Assembly (NCBI RefSeq): GCF_007859915.1
Contig: NZ_SJPM01000019.1
Span: 1-64,000 of the forward strand
Length of the DNA: 64,000 nt
Direction of reading: 5' to 3'
Source: Neorhodopirellula pilleata
GTDB taxonomy: Bacteria; Planctomycetota; Planctomycetia; Pirellulales; Pirellulaceae
Part shown: positions 24,701 to 33,422 of the stretch, one piece after another
Layout of the letters: each line of letters starts with the position of its first letter
How positions within the stretch are numbered: position 1 is the stretch's first letter
Notes under the pieces: model-generated
What the model saw: the letters and a program-made list of their open reading frames with translations, nothing else
Databases searched by the model: none
Told to the model about the DNA's origin: nothing
Position numbers and translations under genes: made by a program

Positions 24701-25996
24701 TTATTTTAATTCTTCAGAGGTTGGTGGCACTCGGGCGACTTCTGATGAAACTTTCCCTCCCGCATTTCGAATTCGGCGAATAGCTGCCCAGCCACCGAGA
24801 GACCGGGAAGCAATCCCAGCTGAAACCGAGATGCAGATCGCGAGTTCTGGAGAGAAAAGAAGGGCAAGCAACAAAAGACACATTATATATACCGCGATGC
24901 TCATCAGGCCCAACCGAAATTCAAGTTTTCCTAGCCCATTCATTTCAAGAAATTGCTGTGGTGCTCCGGTCAAAGCATCTAAGAATCTTAAAGAAGCGGT
25001 TGCAGCCAGCACAACCGAAATATCTTCTCCCAACTGGAAAATCGAAGTAAACATACGACCGCAAAGCATTGAGACGATCAAGACTGGCAAGAACGCGATC
25101 GTCATCGCCCAGCGTGACCTATTGTATTCATTAAAGCGGCCTTCAGGAGGTTCGCCATCCACCAGGACAAACCGAGGAACAAAATAAGCAGCCAATGACA
25201 CGCGAATGCTACCCGCAATGCCGACGATACGCTGAACTACGCCAACTGTCGCCGATGTTTCGACGCCACCGAGCCATGCAGCAACGAAAATTGGCGATGC
25301 CATGAATACCATGTTGAGCATTGAGTTTCCCCAAAAAGCCCACTTTGGTCCGGTAATCCGCAGTCCCAGCCTAGAATGCTTTAGACTAAGCAAATGACCG
25401 CTCGTAAACAATGCAATTACAACAGCAGCAAGGGTTGACAGCATGTACGCCCTCATCACCATCTCACTAGAAAGATGCATTTTTACATTTGTGTATTTAA
25501 AAAAGTGCATACAGCACAACGTGCCGATATAAAGAAGGTTTGCCAATCCGAACTCGACGAATATCGCTAGCTCACTACGCTTTAATCCTTTTAAATCACC
25601 TGAAAAGCACTTTAAAATAGCCACGCCCATTCCAGTAATAACGCAATGATAAAGGAGGCTTGGGGGATTGAGTATCGAGGCACCTAATGAGAATTCGAAG
25701 AGATATAAAGCGGCTAGAAGGGCAAGTGTCGACATTGTAACGACAGCTATGATGCCCGCGAGCATCGCATCAGAGGCTTCTGGGCTTTCGCGACGGATCT
25801 TTGTAAGATTGGATGGGTGTCCGAATGTCAGGAATGCGCCGGTAAGCGATGCACCACCTATCAGCAGGTAGAGGTTTCCTAGTCCGGTTTGTCCACTTAG
25901 CCAAGCCGTTACGACTCCAATTAAAAACGTCAAAAGTGTGCAAAATGCTCGTGATGCGATCGTTCCAAAAAATTGCAGCAAGCTTTGCTTTCTCAT
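24701..25996 (-). CDS. Oligosaccharide flippase, Wzx/MATE-like membrane protein
   Basis: The 431-residue product has about twelve to fourteen hydrophobic segments arranged as in the polysaccharide transporter superfamily. It starts with a short N-terminal tail (MRKQSLLQFFGTIASRAF) and a first helix TLLTFLIGVVTAWLSGQTGLGNLYLL. Flippases move undecaprenyl-pyrophosphate oligosaccharides across the inner membrane. It overlaps the upstream ligase/polymerase gene by 4 bases (25993-25996), a translational-coupling arrangement. Sequence motifs of this family are weak, so the assignment rests on length, topology and neighbours. Confidence 0.75.
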   Translation of the reverse strand: MRKQSLLQFFGTIASRAFCTLLTFLIGVVTAWLSGQTGLGNLYLLIGGASLTGAFLTFGHPSNLTKIRRESPEASDAMLAGIIAVVTMSTLALLAALYLFEFSLGASILNPPSLLYHCVITGMGVAILKCFSGDLKGLKRSELAIFVEFGLANLLYIGTLCCMHFFKYTNVKMHLSSEMVMRAYMLSTLAAVVIALFTSGHLLSLKHSRLGLRITGPKWAFWGNSMLNMVFMASPIFVAAWLGGVETSATVGVVQRIVGIAGSIRVSLAAYFVPRFVLVDGEPPEGRFNEYNRSRWAMTIAFLPVLIVSMLCGRMFTSIFQLGEDISVVLAATASLRFLDALTGAPQQFLEMNGLGKLEFRLGLMSIAVYIMCLLLLALLFSPELAICISVSAGIASRSLGGWAAIRRIRNAGGKVSSEVARVPPTSEELK

Positions 25997-27321
25997 GGTT
26001 GCTGATTAATTGATGCGGCGTGTAACTGGGAAACGACGATTCCCGCGGACGCCCATGCGATTTGCGCAAAAAAAGGCTCTGTAAGGACATTAATCCATAT
26101 ATTCGCAAAGCAGAATATCGTGCTGCAGATGACAGCACTTGCCAATACTGACCAGTATTTAGATTGGATGCTTGGCCTTCCGTTCAAAAGCATTAGCATA
26201 CGGATTGCGAATCGACACGAAAGTAAGCCAACGATCAAAAATGCAATAGGACCACCGCGAACCGCAGCGTCGACTATTCCGCTCTCAGCATTGACGACTC
26301 GAACATTCCCCCTGGACCTTACTGACGGTTGAAACATACTACCCAAAGGCTGCATGGCGACTGCGAGTCCCTCCTTAAGTCTCTCGCCGCGGTTTGTATC
26401 GCCCTCGTCTAACTGCGAACCCTCTAATAATGTATTGACAGTTTCTACTAAACGATCAACCGATCGGCTGTCTCTCACTGCAATTAATCCTCCGAAGAAT
26501 CCACCGAGGAGCACCAATAAGACAGGCAATGAGCGTCGATCAAGACGTAGCCTTGTGTTTTCATTTCTTCTTGAGAGAGAAAATCGCGATGTAACTACCA
26601 ATGCGCTTCCAATCGCGACCGTCAGGATCGCCGTTCGAGAATGGCTCGCACCAATCGCTGCTAGAAGAATAAGTGACATCAACAAGCTTCCTAATCGTCC
26701 GGATCCGGCAATCACTAGTGCACGTGCAATCATTGCGACGCAAAAGCAAGAGTAAGCTATCGGATAAAATCGCAGTGCTTTTGGGTTGTAGAATGGCCCA
26801 ATATGGTTGGTCAGTAAGTTATGCCGGGTTGGCGCGCCACCATCGATAGCTGTTTGTAGAAAGTATGCGACCGCCGATATTGACAAAACAACGCTTCCGG
26901 TCCACCAGAAGTTTTCGCCGAACTTAGCCGCGGTTCCCTGGCGATAGGCGCTCTCGCCCAAAAGACGTACGGAGGCGTAGCTAAGTAGAGGGAATACGGT
27001 TTGCAGAAACAGCATTGTCGCGACAGCGACTTTATTAGAACCTGTTGCGAACATACCGCAAACAAACGACACCAGCATCAACCCTGCATAGGCAATCAAT
27101 AGCCAGTCTTCAATCAATAAGCGTGGAAATCGGCCTTTAGATTGCAGCAAGAAGACAAAGAAAAATACCGGTACTGCTAGCACGCTTACCGCGACTGCAT
27201 TTTCGTCAGAGGACAAACGCGAGTTAATCTCAGAAGAAAGACGAAAACCGTTTTGGGGAACTACAAAAATTGGCAGAGCCACGACCGTAGCATAGATCGA
27301 TAACGAACGAGATCGTGGCAT
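25993..27321 (-). CDS. O-antigen ligase/polymerase-like membrane protein (third in window)
   Basis: The 442-residue product is hydrophobic with about ten membrane segments. A long periplasmic stretch holds AAIGASHSRTAILTVAIGSALVV (~221-243) and NAESGIVDAAVRGGPIAFLIVGLLS (~349-373), the latter resembling the second conserved region of Wzy_C/WaaL proteins. It is clearly diverged from the two paralogs at 5.9 and 20.1 kb. In the cluster it would serve as the polymerase of a Wzx/Wzy pathway or as a ligase. It overlaps the flippase start by 4 bases. It begins 113 bases downstream of the Nudix gene, so it may start a sub-operon. Confidence 0.75.
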   Translation of the reverse strand: MPRSRSLSIYATVVALPIFVVPQNGFRLSSEINSRLSSDENAVAVSVLAVPVFFFVFLLQSKGRFPRLLIEDWLLIAYAGLMLVSFVCGMFATGSNKVAVATMLFLQTVFPLLSYASVRLLGESAYRQGTAAKFGENFWWTGSVVLSISAVAYFLQTAIDGGAPTRHNLLTNHIGPFYNPKALRFYPIAYSCFCVAMIARALVIAGSGRLGSLLMSLILLAAIGASHSRTAILTVAIGSALVVTSRFSLSRRNENTRLRLDRRSLPVLLVLLGGFFGGLIAVRDSRSVDRLVETVNTLLEGSQLDEGDTNRGERLKEGLAVAMQPLGSMFQPSVRSRGNVRVVNAESGIVDAAVRGGPIAFLIVGLLSCRFAIRMLMLLNGRPSIQSKYWSVLASAVICSTIFCFANIWINVLTEPFFAQIAWASAGIVVSQLHAASINQQP

Positions 27322-27433
27322 TGCTGGCTAGTTAGAAAGGATTGAGGGTTCGTATTGGCTGCGAATGTTTGCTTCGCCGGTATCGGTCGCAGTCACAAAA
27401 CCCGACTACCCATGCTGAGGGAACGTCGATAAG

Positions 27434-27979
27434 TCAATTCGCTTTTGGCGATCCACTAGTTTCGTTAATCGCAAGCAAAAAAAGCAAGGTCCAGGAAGCG
27501 ACCGATTCCTCTCGCTTAACAATATCCGAAAGCCGATGGGGCGAAACCCAGGCTATGTTTGGAGCTTCGATGTCTGGTTGTAGTGGCTTTGGGTGGATGA
27601 GTCTCAGTTGGCGAGCGAGGTACAGGTGGGCTTTACCAACATGGCGATTCGGCTCAAGCACGTACGCACCTAGTTTCTTCCAGGATCGTGCAGATAGTCC
27701 TGTTTCTTCAAGTAGTTCACGTTGGGCAGCGTGCAGTGGTGCTTCATCTGGCTCGATGATGCCGCCTATCGGCGCGTGAACGACTGTACGAACAGCATAC
27801 TTCCGCTGTTGGAGCAATAGAAAGTCGCCATCGGAATTCTCACAGAGCACCAGTACGAAGTTAGGTCCTGCCAGGTACAGCCAGTCTTGTATTACCGATC
27901 CATCAGGCAGTTGTACCTCATGCTCCTGAATCTCCATTCTTGGATCAGTATAAACGGTTCTAATGCTAATTTGTTTCAA
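27434..27979 (-). CDS. Nudix hydrolase, ADP-sugar pyrophosphatase-like
   Basis: The 181-residue product has a full Nudix box, GGIIEPDEAPLHAAQRELLEETG (~98-120), with the REXXEE metal-binding core. The preceding DFLLLQQRKYAVRTVVHAP is the usual ADP-ribose/ADP-sugar pyrophosphatase fold start. It would hydrolyse a nucleoside diphosphate linked to a sugar or similar group. It is embedded between a GDP-mannose-epimerase-like gene and a polymerase gene, so a GDP- or other NDP-sugar substrate or house-cleaning of the pathway is plausible but inferred. Confidence 0.88.
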   Translation of the reverse strand: MKQISIRTVYTDPRMEIQEHEVQLPDGSVIQDWLYLAGPNFVLVLCENSDGDFLLLQQRKYAVRTVVHAPIGGIIEPDEAPLHAAQRELLEETGLSARSWKKLGAYVLEPNRHVGKAHLYLARQLRLIHPKPLQPDIEAPNIAWVSPHRLSDIVKREESVASWTLLFLLAINETSGSPKAN

Positions 27980-28012
27980 ACGAGGTAGTTCACTGATACT
28001 AGAGAGGCCAGG

Positions 28013-29008
28013 TTATGCGTGCAGTGGTAACAAATATTTCGTTCTGTACTCTTTGAGGATCCAGTCGTAGGTTTTGCCCATGCCTTCGGCAAGCGGAATT
28101 GATGGTGCCCAGCCAAGGGATCGCTGGATCCTTGTGTTGTCACTATTTCGGCCATTGACACCCTTGGGGGCGGATAAGTTGTATTTCTTCTCCAATTGAA
28201 TACCAGCAATTTTTTCGACGATTTCTGCGAGCTGGTTGATCGTCACCAATTCGTCAGATCCAAGATTGATCGGATCAACGATTTCACTATCCATGATTCT
28301 ACAAATTCCGTTTATGCAATCGTCAATGTACATGAAGCTTCTAGTCTGCTTGCCGTCTCCCCAAATCTCGATGGAAAGTTCACCAGATGTCTTTGCCGCA
28401 ATCACTTTTCGGCACATCGCTGCTGGTGCTTTCTCGCGACCGCCTTCCCAGGTGCCGTGCGGTCCATACACGTTGTGAAATCGAGCGACTCGGGTACATA
28501 GTCCAAAGTCTTCTCGGAAGTGGCGACACATTCGCTCTGAGAAAAGCTTTTCCCAGCCATAGCCGTCTTCGGGCATGGCGGGATATGCGTCCTCTTCTTT
28601 CAATGCGGTTACATTAGGATCCCTCTGTTTGTCCGCGTTATATACGCAAGCGGAGCTGGCGAAAAAATATCGTTTTACGTGATGGATTCTGCTCGCAACC
28701 AGAAGATTGGTGTTAATCAGCACGGTCAACATGCAAAGCGCCTTGTTGTTTTCAATGAATCCCATGCCTCCCATGTCAGCGGCTAGGTTGTAGACATCGT
28801 CCACTCCATCACAGGCAGAGTCGGCGATGCCCATATCACTCAGGTCTCCAACCCTGTTCTCGCTCGAATCGTGGACAAAGTACCACTCCGACATTGGTTT
28901 GATGTCGACAACTCGTACGTCATTCTGTGGGTCTTCAAGCAGGCGTTTGGCCAAATGCCCGCCGATGAATCCACCACCACCAGCAACTAGAATTTTTCTT
29001 TTTTTCAT
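28013..29008 (-). CDS. NAD-dependent epimerase, GDP-mannose 3,5-epimerase-like
   Basis: The 331-residue product is an extended SDR with GGGGFIGGHLAKRLL (GxxGxxG, ~10-24), SSACVYN (triad Ser) and YGWEKLFSERM (YxxxK, ~151-161). The segment DVYNLAADMGGMGFIENN (~73-90) is a hallmark of GDP-mannose 3,5-epimerase, which makes GDP-L-galactose. Other details (GDGKQTRSFMYIDDCINGI, SAPKGVNGRNSDNTRIQ) also fit that group. It would supply a GDP-L-galactose-type precursor for the cluster. The assignment is by motif only; a related GDP-sugar epimerase is the alternative. Confidence 0.82.
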   Translation of the reverse strand: MKKRKILVAGGGGFIGGHLAKRLLEDPQNDVRVVDIKPMSEWYFVHDSSENRVGDLSDMGIADSACDGVDDVYNLAADMGGMGFIENNKALCMLTVLINTNLLVASRIHHVKRYFFASSACVYNADKQRDPNVTALKEEDAYPAMPEDGYGWEKLFSERMCRHFREDFGLCTRVARFHNVYGPHGTWEGGREKAPAAMCRKVIAAKTSGELSIEIWGDGKQTRSFMYIDDCINGICRIMDSEIVDPINLGSDELVTINQLAEIVEKIAGIQLEKKYNLSAPKGVNGRNSDNTRIQRSLGWAPSIPLAEGMGKTYDWILKEYRTKYLLPLHA

Positions 29009-29073
29009 CGCACTTGAATTTGTATAAGTCGTAAATACGAGGTAACGGTTTGAACCGCATTATTAGGCGATCT

Positions 29074-30363
29074 CTAATTCAACGTTACACTGATACCTTG
29101 GTTCTGCAACATTAAAACATCTGAAAATTCACGGACCTTTAGAGCAATGTCAAATTGCCTTTCTGCGTAATCACGCGCGTTCTTTCCTAGCTGCCAGCAG
29201 AACTCTCTGTCATTCGCAAGCCGTATCGCTTGCCTGATGAACGTTTCGCTGTCTCCAGGCTCGACATTGAATCCAAAATCTTGTTCTTTGACAAGCCTTG
29301 CGGCTTCATTGCTCAACGGCATCGCAGTCAGTATGGCCCGGCCGGCGCACAAGTAGGTCAATATTTTTGAGGGAACGCAGAACACACCAGCATCAGCTTC
29401 TAGTATTGCCAACAGGACGTCAGCGGCCCCTAGCACATTGGGCAGTTCTTCGAAAGGTTGGAATGGAAGAACCCTCAGCGACTTGATTGAATCGCTTTCC
29501 GATTTTAGCCAATCGGCTGCATCTCCTTCAGAAATTACGACTACTTCTCCAAGGGATTTTGCGTCGACTTCTTTGGCAAGGTCCAGCAGCATTTTTGGAT
29601 TGTGTCGAATCGAGAGCGTCCCGGAATAAATAAATCTGGTCGAGTTGGTTAAGCCTTGATTGCGAGCCCAGTAATTATCTCGATCGGTGAGGGGAAATTC
29701 TTCGAGTGGGGCCCAGTTTGCAATTGTTCTAATTCGATTTTTAGCGACCCCATACTGTTCTAGTTGGGGAATGAAATCGTTGGTAATGGGGACTACCGAA
29801 GAACTGTTCCGATAGCACCAAGCATCTCGTTGCATAAGGTATCTTCCAGCCACCGCGCCAATGATCGGTAATTTCTTCTTTAGGATTCGATAGGCCGCTA
29901 AGCCGTACATGTCTTGAATCCATGTGACAATCGGTATATTTTGATCAAGTCCCCATTTAACCAGCTTGCATTGCGAAAGCGTTGGCGTGTTTCCCGATAT
30001 AACTACGTCGGGTTTGATGGTTTCACAGTGAGATACTAAGAGATCGCCATAGCGTTGCTCAGATTGGAAGCGGCTGAGAAAACTATACTTCTTGATAGTC
30101 TCCCCGAGCGAAATCGGAATGATTTCCAAATTAGATGGATCGTCAGTCCTTGGGACGAGTGGACCCTGCGGCGTGTGGGTCGAAGCAGAGTAACTGTGGA
30201 CGACTCGGTCTCCATCTGCCCGGCAATTATGTGCCAGCTGTCGGCTCAACTGGATTTGGAAAGGGTGTCCTGCATAGTCATGGACTAAGATAGTGCGCCC
30301 AATTTTGTCCGCTTGGCGTCGAACTTCACTAGGCTCAGTGCTTTGAGTAAGTGTTTTTGACAC
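29074..30363 (-). CDS. Glycosyltransferase family 4, WcaI-like
   Basis: The 429-residue product is a GT-B retaining glycosyltransferase of the cytosolic face. The N-terminal half starts ILVHDYAGHPFQIQLSRQLAH. The middle shows RFIYSGTLSIRHNPKMLLDLA, the start of the donor domain. The donor loop is VLLAILEADAGVFCVPSKILTYLCAGRAILTAMP, with the conserved E-x-D-A-x-x-x-x-x-P-S-K as in WcaI-type enzymes. It begins 1 base after the end of the initiating sugar-transferase gene, so it probably adds an early sugar of the repeat unit. Donor and linkage cannot be read from sequence. Confidence 0.87.
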   Translation of the reverse strand: MSKTLTQSTEPSEVRRQADKIGRTILVHDYAGHPFQIQLSRQLAHNCRADGDRVVHSYSASTHTPQGPLVPRTDDPSNLEIIPISLGETIKKYSFLSRFQSEQRYGDLLVSHCETIKPDVVISGNTPTLSQCKLVKWGLDQNIPIVTWIQDMYGLAAYRILKKKLPIIGAVAGRYLMQRDAWCYRNSSSVVPITNDFIPQLEQYGVAKNRIRTIANWAPLEEFPLTDRDNYWARNQGLTNSTRFIYSGTLSIRHNPKMLLDLAKEVDAKSLGEVVVISEGDAADWLKSESDSIKSLRVLPFQPFEELPNVLGAADVLLAILEADAGVFCVPSKILTYLCAGRAILTAMPLSNEAARLVKEQDFGFNVEPGDSETFIRQAIRLANDREFCWQLGKNARDYAERQFDIALKVREFSDVLMLQNQGISVTLN

Positions 30364-30364
30364 G

Positions 30365-31969
30365 TCAATATGCGCCTTCGCGGAATACCATGGTTCGGAC
30401 TGTTCGAATCAAAATGTATATGTCCAACCAGATCGACCAATTGCAAACGTAGTAACTGTCTAAGCGTACTCGTTGTTCATAGCTCGTATCGTTGCGGCCG
30501 GAGACTTGCCAGAGGCCTGTGATTCCCGGGCGGACTCGGAGGTACAGTGGATACATTTGTTTGTATTTTTCGATCTCGCCGGTGACGATCGGGCGGGGGC
30601 CGACTAGGCTCATTTCGCCAGCTAGGACGTTCCAGAGTTGGGGAAGCTCGTCAAGGCTGGTTTTTCGGATGAAATTGCCGATTCCGGGGATGATTCGGGG
30701 GTCGTTTTTGAGTTTTTGGTCTTCGATCCATTCCTGCCGCATCTCGGGATCCCGCTCGAGGTGTTCCTCGAGGACCTCATCCGCGTTGGTCACCATCGAG
30801 CGGAATTTCCATGCCTTGAATGACTCGCCACCCCAGCCGACTCGGCGGTGACCGTAGAAAACGGGACCCGGGGACTTCCATTTGATGACCAGTGCGATCA
30901 ATGCGAACACAGGCGACAGAGCAACCAACGCCATCAATGTCAAGACAACATCATGAAATCGCTTGATGAACCTCCCCATGGGGCTGTGTAGGTTGTCTCT
31001 TAAATGAACACCCATGACGCCGGCGCATTCTCGGGTGCTGGCCCAAAGGCTCGGCAATAGGAATTGCGAAGGGAGGATCAACAGATTGGGTAGGTTGGCT
31101 GCGTGAGTCATGACCTCGGTCATGTCGATTTGTTCGCAGCCGCCTGGGGCCACAATCGCCCAGCGGAGTCTGTGTCGGCGTCGCAATCGCTCTAGGCTGC
31201 GAATCGAACCGAGATAGGGGATGTGGCTACCCAGGACGTCCTCGTTTGGGATCGATGGTTTCAGGTCGATGATTCCGATCGGCCGCAAGCCTCGCTGGGC
31301 TGCTCGGTTGTAAAACCGATAGAGGGCGCGGCCTTGCGGGCCAGCACCAACGATCACCGCTCGCTCACCCCACCAAGCCTGCCTTGAACACATGTTGCGA
31401 ACTGCCATACGGGTAATCGGTGAGATCACCACGCCAGACAAAACTCCTGCAATGGCGATCATCAGTTCGTTGCTGCTGAGCGTTCCCGTCGCAAGATTCA
31501 GCACGACAACGGTTACATAAGCCGTGATCGTGGTGTAAACCATCTGTCGCAATTCCAACACGGGGCTGTATCCGGTCGCCGGATACAGGCCAAAAATCCC
31601 GGCAAAAACGCACTGGAAACCGATCAAGCAACAGGCTTGGACGAGCATCCCGGTGTGCACACTCAAGCCCAGGACGAAATACACGGTCAGTGCCGACAGG
31701 GTGATCGAAGCCAACATCGAGATGGCGTCGCCGACCGCCAGGGGAATGCTGGTCAACAGGACTTGCAGCGAACCCGAGGGGGCCTTCTTGAGGGCGACGC
31801 GTGAGCGAGCCCTTCGCTTGCTGACCGTGTCGGGTGATGCTTTTCGGCGGCGGTGATTGCGGCGCTGTTCGGTCTCCACCGAGCTGGGCACGAACGGATC
31901 GAGTTGTTCGATCGCGTCGGTGCAGACCACCCCGAGCGGCAGATTCTGTTGGTCGATCGAGGATGCCAT
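30365..31969 (-). CDS. Undecaprenyl-phosphate glycosylphosphotransferase (WbaP/WcaJ type)
   Basis: This enzyme starts repeat-unit synthesis by moving a sugar-1-phosphate to undecaprenyl phosphate. The 534-residue product has four N-terminal membrane helices (~75-195), a CoA-binding-like Rossmann domain (VIVGAGPQGRALYRFY, ~205-220), a further helix (VVLTLMALVALSPVFALIALVI) and the catalytic domain. The latter shows KWKSPGPVFYGHRRVG, FKAWKFRSM, RKTSLDELPQLWNVL, GEMSLVGPRP and RPGITGLWQVSGRND. The N-terminal ~60 residues are basic and extra. It is the first gene of the minus-strand cluster; 31970-33422 upstream carries its promoter and repeats. Confidence 0.95.
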   Translation of the reverse strand: MASSIDQQNLPLGVVCTDAIEQLDPFVPSSVETEQRRNHRRRKASPDTVSKRRARSRVALKKAPSGSLQVLLTSIPLAVGDAISMLASITLSALTVYFVLGLSVHTGMLVQACCLIGFQCVFAGIFGLYPATGYSPVLELRQMVYTTITAYVTVVVLNLATGTLSSNELMIAIAGVLSGVVISPITRMAVRNMCSRQAWWGERAVIVGAGPQGRALYRFYNRAAQRGLRPIGIIDLKPSIPNEDVLGSHIPYLGSIRSLERLRRRHRLRWAIVAPGGCEQIDMTEVMTHAANLPNLLILPSQFLLPSLWASTRECAGVMGVHLRDNLHSPMGRFIKRFHDVVLTLMALVALSPVFALIALVIKWKSPGPVFYGHRRVGWGGESFKAWKFRSMVTNADEVLEEHLERDPEMRQEWIEDQKLKNDPRIIPGIGNFIRKTSLDELPQLWNVLAGEMSLVGPRPIVTGEIEKYKQMYPLYLRVRPGITGLWQVSGRNDTSYEQRVRLDSYYVCNWSIWLDIYILIRTVRTMVFREGAY

Positions 31970-32321
31970 AGTGAACGTTTTATCAAGGTGTGAACAGCAT
32001 CGATGTCAGTGCTGACGTGAATCCGACGGCAGCTTCGGAGATCCTCTTGCCCCTCTTCTGGTGGCGATTCTAATCGGCTCAATCCAAATGGAAAGGATAA
32101 TTATTAGGCTTGGACGATCTAACCTAACTGTTTTCTCTTCACATCCTTGCTAAGGCCCGAATTGCGACCGAAGACGCCGATTTTTCTGATGCGAGTGGGA
32201 GCGGAATTGGGCGAGACATTTGCCCGGTCCGCCCCGCCGCTCAGATTATTTGCGAGTTGAATCTCGAGTTCGGTTGCGCAGCGCAAAACAACGTTGGTCG
32301 GCAAGTCACTCTAGCGGGCTG

Positions 32322-32537
32322 TTGCTTGAGTCCTCATCGAAACCCGACGCGTGAGTTTTGAATTCGCGCTTTTTTCGTAACCCGCTGCGTAAGCGAGGGA
32401 TCATTGATATTGACTCATCCCTCGCTGACGCGTCGGGTTACGAAAAACCAATGCCACAGGCAAAATCGCAACTTTAAAATGCGCGAGCGAGGGGCACTTG
32501 AAAGAGAATAAGTGACACTCAATCCCTCGCTGATGCA
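32322..32537. repeat. GTAACCC-family palindromic repeats, left of the MITE-like element
   Basis: Hairpin-forming arms (cgtaacccgctgcgtaagc followed by gaggga, and the reverse complement) occupy ~32339-32430. ~32322-32470 is a reverse-complement near-copy of ~4587-4735. The last arm is interrupted at gctgatgca (32529-32537), where the MITE-like element begins. The remaining stretch 31970-32321 has no gene that I can support. Confidence 0.75.
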
Positions 32538-32669
32538 GCTCGTCGTACCACACAAGTCCGTAGATTGATGCCGTTGCGTTTGAAACCTTGATTGGTTTTG
32601 GAGATGGACAGTTTTGTGGTCCGATTCAAGTTGCCCAGCGGAGTAAGGCAGAAGAACCCCTCCCTTTGG

Positions 32670-32956
32670 CAGGGGTCGAGCGTAGCGAGGGGGAGGGCGA
32701 GTATGGGACCCACGCTACTTCGACGATCTGTTTCTTTTTTCCAGCTCGATGCGCTGGCGTGTTGCAACGCTCGACGATCCGCCGCGTCGCTTGTTTCCCA
32801 CGAACGACTGCCCAAAGAAGTGCCTCCGCCTTGGTTTGACGTTGACGTAGTGTTCGTGCGTCTTGAATCGGAGATCGGTTCGTCATCGAATTCAAATCAG
32901 TGCGTTGGAAAATGATGCCCGGCCCTCCCCCTCGCTTCGCTCGACCCCTCCCAGAG
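32670..32956. mobile_element. Nested 287-bp insert with ~30-bp inverted ends
   Basis: Compared with copy B, where the centre is a plain gaacccctcccaaagggagg palindrome, copy A has 287 extra bases here. They begin with aggggtcgagcgtagcgagg and end with cctcgcttcgctcgacccct, which are inverted repeats of each other with one or two mismatches. The insert carries a DUF559-like gene fragment on the minus strand. Confidence 0.55.
32700..32886 (-). pseudogene. DUF559 endonuclease-like remnant
   Basis: From the ATG at 32886 the frame reads MTNRSPIQDARTLRQRQTKA, then EALLWAVVRGKQ. This matches the start of DUF559 proteins (Vsr-like PD-(D/E)XK fold), which typically read AR-x-LR-x-x-x-T-x-AE-x-LLW-x-x-(L/V)R. 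The expected KFRRQ-x-x-x-G-x-x-x-DF core does not follow. After about 35 codons the sequence becomes unrelated and runs into the inverted repeat. It is therefore a truncated, probably dead copy. Confidence 0.55.
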
Positions 32957-33099
32957 GGAGGGGTTCATGGGAATCGTGGTACTCGTCAATCACCTAGAGA
33001 ACCAGAGCACTGGGTGAACCATCATTCGCGTGCCGAACTGAATGTCCTGCCCACAGTTTTGTCGTCCTCACAAGACACGAGAACTGTGTGGTACAGTGA

Positions 33100-33240
33100 G
33101 CTGATGCGTCGGGTTACGAAAAACCAATACCACAGGCAAAAGTGCAACTTTAAAATGCGCGAGCGAGGGATACTTGACAGAGAATGAATGGCACTCAATC
33201 CCTCGCTGACGCGTCGGGTTACGATTAAATCAGCAGCCCG
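33100..33240. repeat. GTAACCC-family palindromic repeats, right of the MITE-like element
   Basis: Contains gatgcgtcgggttacg directly after the MITE-like element, then an internal stretch (accaataccacaggcaaaag) also found near 32441 and, inverted, near 4588. A last arm and taaatcagcagcccgct end the unit. 33241-33422 holds no gene and probably the promoter of the following ATPase gene. Confidence 0.7.
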
Positions 33241-33422
33241 CTCGCTGAGTCTCGTCGAGGCTTTGGGAAACCCTGCTTCACGGGGGCGGTCGGCCTCGGA
33301 GAGGCGGACCTTCGTGGTGGCAAGTCGTCGACGGATGTAACGGCGACTAATTTTGCACTCGATCGGACGGGGCGTTACATTAGTCGACGCATGTTCGCAT
33401 CAACACTATCCAAAATGACGAA

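Larger units (their letters stand above)
32538..33099. mobile_element. MITE-like element, copy A, split by a nested segment
   Basis: The ends gtaccacaca (32545-32554) and tgtgtggtac (33085-33094) form terminal inverted repeats. The outer halves (32538-32669 and 32957-33099) match copy B at 42501-42774 in reverse orientation with only a few differences. Flanking gctgatgca (32529-32537) and gctgatgcg (33100-33108) look like a 9-bp target duplication with one later change. The central 287 bases (32670-32956) are absent from copy B. No transposase is encoded, so it would be non-autonomous. Confidence 0.65.

Noticed and set aside
32592..33187. Short plus-strand frames within the MITE-like element
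   Set aside because: They run across inverted repeats and the nested insert and show no protein-like pattern; the only family-like segment is the DUF559 fragment on the other strand.
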